64,000 bases of DNA from Sulfurospirillum diekertiae (GTDB lineage: Bacteria > Campylobacterota > Campylobacteria > Campylobacterales > Sulfurospirillaceae): NCBI RefSeq assembly GCF_011769985.2, contig NZ_CP039734.2, positions 1,178,001-1,242,000 on the forward strand. Reading direction: 5' to 3'. Below are positions 62,152 to 64,000 of this stretch, piece by piece. Positions within the stretch are counted from its first letter, which is position 1, and every line of letters begins with the position of its first letter. The position numbers and the translations under genes are program-made. A model generated the notes under the pieces. The model was not told where the DNA came from, did no database searches, and saw only the letters and a list, made by a program, of their open reading frames with translations.

Positions 62152-63024
62152 ATGACACACGGTATAAACGTTAAAAAGGCATTGAAGCAGCAACAAAATG
62201 AACTCGATGATTTTACAATTTACAGTATGCTCTCCAAGTCTGATAAAAATGGAGCCAATCAAACCATTTTTCACAAAATTGCTGAAGAAGAGAAAAGACA
62301 TTACCTCTATCTCAAAACCTATACGAATCAAGAACAACGACCTCGTCCTCACGTTGTTTTCTTTTATCTTTTACTTTCCAAAATTGTGGGTATCTCTTTT
62401 ACGCTCAAATTTTTAGAGAAACGTGAAGAGGGTGCTAAAGCATTTTATCAAGAGCTTATCGCCATCGATCCTAAAGCAGAAGGTATTTTTGAACAGGAAA
62501 TGCACCATGAAATAGAGCTCATTGACATGTTGCATGACAAAAAGCTCCTCTATGCCGGTGCTATTGTTTTAGGAATGAACGATGCCTTGGTTGAGTTAAC
62601 AGGAACACTCAGTGGTATTGCTTTGGCATTTGATCGAAGTATTGTGGTAGGTGTTACGGGGCTTATTATGGGTATTGCAGCAGCACTGTCGATGGCAGGT
62701 TCTGCCTATTTGGAATCCAAAGAAAATATAGGGGATGAAGTCAAACCCTTGACGTATGCTCTTTATACAGGCATTTCGTATATTTTGACAACAGCACTGC
62801 TTGTTGCGCCTTTTTTTATCATAAATCAGATATCTGTAGCGATTATTTGGATGTTTATTGGAGCAATATTAACCATTTTTTTATACAATTTTTATATTTC
62901 GGTCGCAAAAGACTTGTCGTTTTGGCTACGTGTGCGTGAAATGTCTTATATTACCTTTGGTGTTGCGCTGATCTCATTTGGTATTGGTTATGTGGTTAAA
63001 CACTATTTTGGCATTGAAATATAA
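62152..63024 (+). CDS. Ferritin-like/VIT1 family iron or manganese transporter
   Basis: A 290-residue protein. The N-terminal half is a ferritin-like four-helix region with carboxylate/His residues (IFHKIAEEEKRHYLYLK and FEQEMHHEIELIDMLH), resembling the Erm-VIT (MbfA) proteins. The C-terminal half has about five hydrophobic helices of the VIT1/CCC1 family (AGAIVLGMNDALVELTGTLSG, then LSMAGSAYLESKEN). Members export iron or manganese from the cytoplasm to limit toxicity. ATG 62152 follows AAAGGAGCTAAA. A single promoter box lies just upstream. Confidence 0.88.
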   Translation: MTHGINVKKALKQQQNELDDFTIYSMLSKSDKNGANQTIFHKIAEEEKRHYLYLKTYTNQEQRPRPHVVFFYLLLSKIVGISFTLKFLEKREEGAKAFYQELIAIDPKAEGIFEQEMHHEIELIDMLHDKKLLYAGAIVLGMNDALVELTGTLSGIALAFDRSIVVGVTGLIMGIAAALSMAGSAYLESKENIGDEVKPLTYALYTGISYILTTALLVAPFFIINQISVAIIWMFIGAILTIFLYNFYISVAKDLSFWLRVREMSYITFGVALISFGIGYVVKHYFGIEI

Positions 63025-63117
63025 GATGAATGATAGAATTTTGATGTAATTTTAAAAGAGAGATTTTTTTAAAACTTGCCTGTGCCATAATGACTCATAT
63101 GAGATAAAGGAGTTACT

Positions 63118-64000
63118 ATGGATTATAGAATTGAAAAAGATACTATGGGTGAGATCAAAGTTCCTAATGAGCGTTACTGGGGAGCTCAAACTGAGAGAAG
63201 TTTGGAAAATTTTAAAATAGGTACAGAAAAGATGCCAAAAGAGCTTATCCGAGCCTTTGCTCTTTTAAAACGCTCTTTAGCAACGGTTAATCAAAAACTG
63301 AAAAAACTGGATGGCACAAAAGCAGAGGCGATCGTTCAAGCGTGTGATGAAATTCTTGCTGGCAAATTTGATGGTGAATTTCCTCTTGCCATCTAGCAAA
63401 CAGGTAGTGGTACACAGACCAATATGAACCTAAACGAAGTTATCGCTAACCGTGCAACTGAGATTTTAGGAGGAGATTTCCGAAAAGAAAAACTCATCCA
63501 TCCTAATGATCATGTCAATATGTCTCAAAGCTCAAACGATACGTTTCCAACAGCCATGCACATTGCCAGTGTTATTGAAATAGAAGAGCAACTGCTTCCT
63601 TCACTTGAAAAGCTCAAGGAAGCACTACAGGCGAAAGAAAATGAGTTTGCTGGCATCATTAAGATTGGTCGAACACATTTACAAGATGCAACACCCCTGA
63701 CGCTTGGACAAGAGTTTAGCGGGTATCGAAGTATGTTAGAACACTCTTCTTCGCACATTTTACAAGCACTGGAATCTTTACGTGAACTTGCGATTGGAGG
63801 CACAGCTGTAGGAACAGGTATTAATGCGCACCCCAAACTCAGCGAATTTGTCAGTGAAGAGCTGAGCAAACTGACAGGGAAACATTTTGTCTCAGCTCCC
63901 AATAAATTTCATGCTTTAACATCCCATGATGCCCTTGTCTTTGCAAGTGGTGCCAATAAAGGCTTAGCAGCAAACTTGATGAAAATTGCCAATGACATTA
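63118..64000 (+). pseudogene. fumC: Class II fumarase, interrupted by an in-frame amber codon (partial)
   Basis: FumC interconverts fumarate and malate. The N-terminus DYRIEKDTMGEIKVPNERYWG and KIGTEKMPKELI fit the family. The conserved motif normally reading [16 protein letters not shown] has TAG at 63394-63396 in place of the Trp codon. The same frame then continues without further damage ([46 protein letters not shown]) to the right edge. The frame otherwise shows no decay, so this is a very recent mutation, a sequencing error or a suppressed codon. TAG is used as a normal stop elsewhere here (for example at 38708-38710). ATG 63118 follows AAAGGAGTTACT. Confidence 0.85.

Overview
This window looks like a chromosome segment from a free-living, microaerobic to anaerobic, hydrogen-oxidising member of the Campylobacterota, most likely Sulfurospirillum or a close relative (inference from gene content and order; no database search was run). 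The evidence is a detached atpB, a HydABCDE uptake hydrogenase with hyp genes, an OorDABC 2-oxoglutarate:acceptor oxidoreductase, a monomeric isocitrate dehydrogenase, roughly 38-40 percent GC by eye, and frequent TTG starts.

Layout. 1-22.1 kb is housekeeping: SulP transporter, tautomerase, atpB, thiE-like, gatB, gpsA, a GH3 protein and a dihydroorotase-like protein that both seem to have lost catalytic residues, truA, an LptF-type permease, prepilin peptidase, coaBC, glmU, fliP, a sugar-phosphate mutarotase, an MdaB-type quinone reductase with a perfect operator-like inverted repeat, YgiQ, pgi and a TerB-like protein. 22.2-38.1 kb is a hydrogen-metabolism block: a TetR regulator translationally coupled to a cytosolic [NiFe] hydrogenase pair, then the Tat-exported hydrogenase hydABC with hydD, hydE and hypF, then nikR, a transposase-derived gene, and hypBCDEA. 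38.2-42.8 kb carries GNAT, HAD, a large DUF3971/AsmA-like protein and mltG. 42.9-51.2 kb is a TCA block: icd, mdh, sucCD, oorDABC.

52.375-61.989 kb is an integrated mobile element in the 3' end of a tRNA-Gly(CCC) gene, bounded by a 24-bp direct repeat. It carries a tyrosine integrase beside the tRNA, tandem arm-like repeats at both ends, a probable HUH rolling-circle replication protein, a small protein that may bind ssDNA, an FtsK/HerA-like ATPase, an Hcp-like Sel1-repeat protein, lipoproteins, a 35-codon small gene and an IS5-like insertion sequence whose transposase has two frameshifts. Beyond the tRNA lie a ferritin-like/VIT1 transporter and fumC, which has an in-frame amber codon where the family has a conserved Trp.

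The most striking unexplained signal is a 12-bp palindrome, TTTACATGTAAA. I found 16 perfect copies plus 11 with the 10-bp core, in genes and intergenic gaps alike, against an expectation of far fewer than one. None occurs between 45.1 and 62.08 kb, a stretch that includes the whole mobile element.
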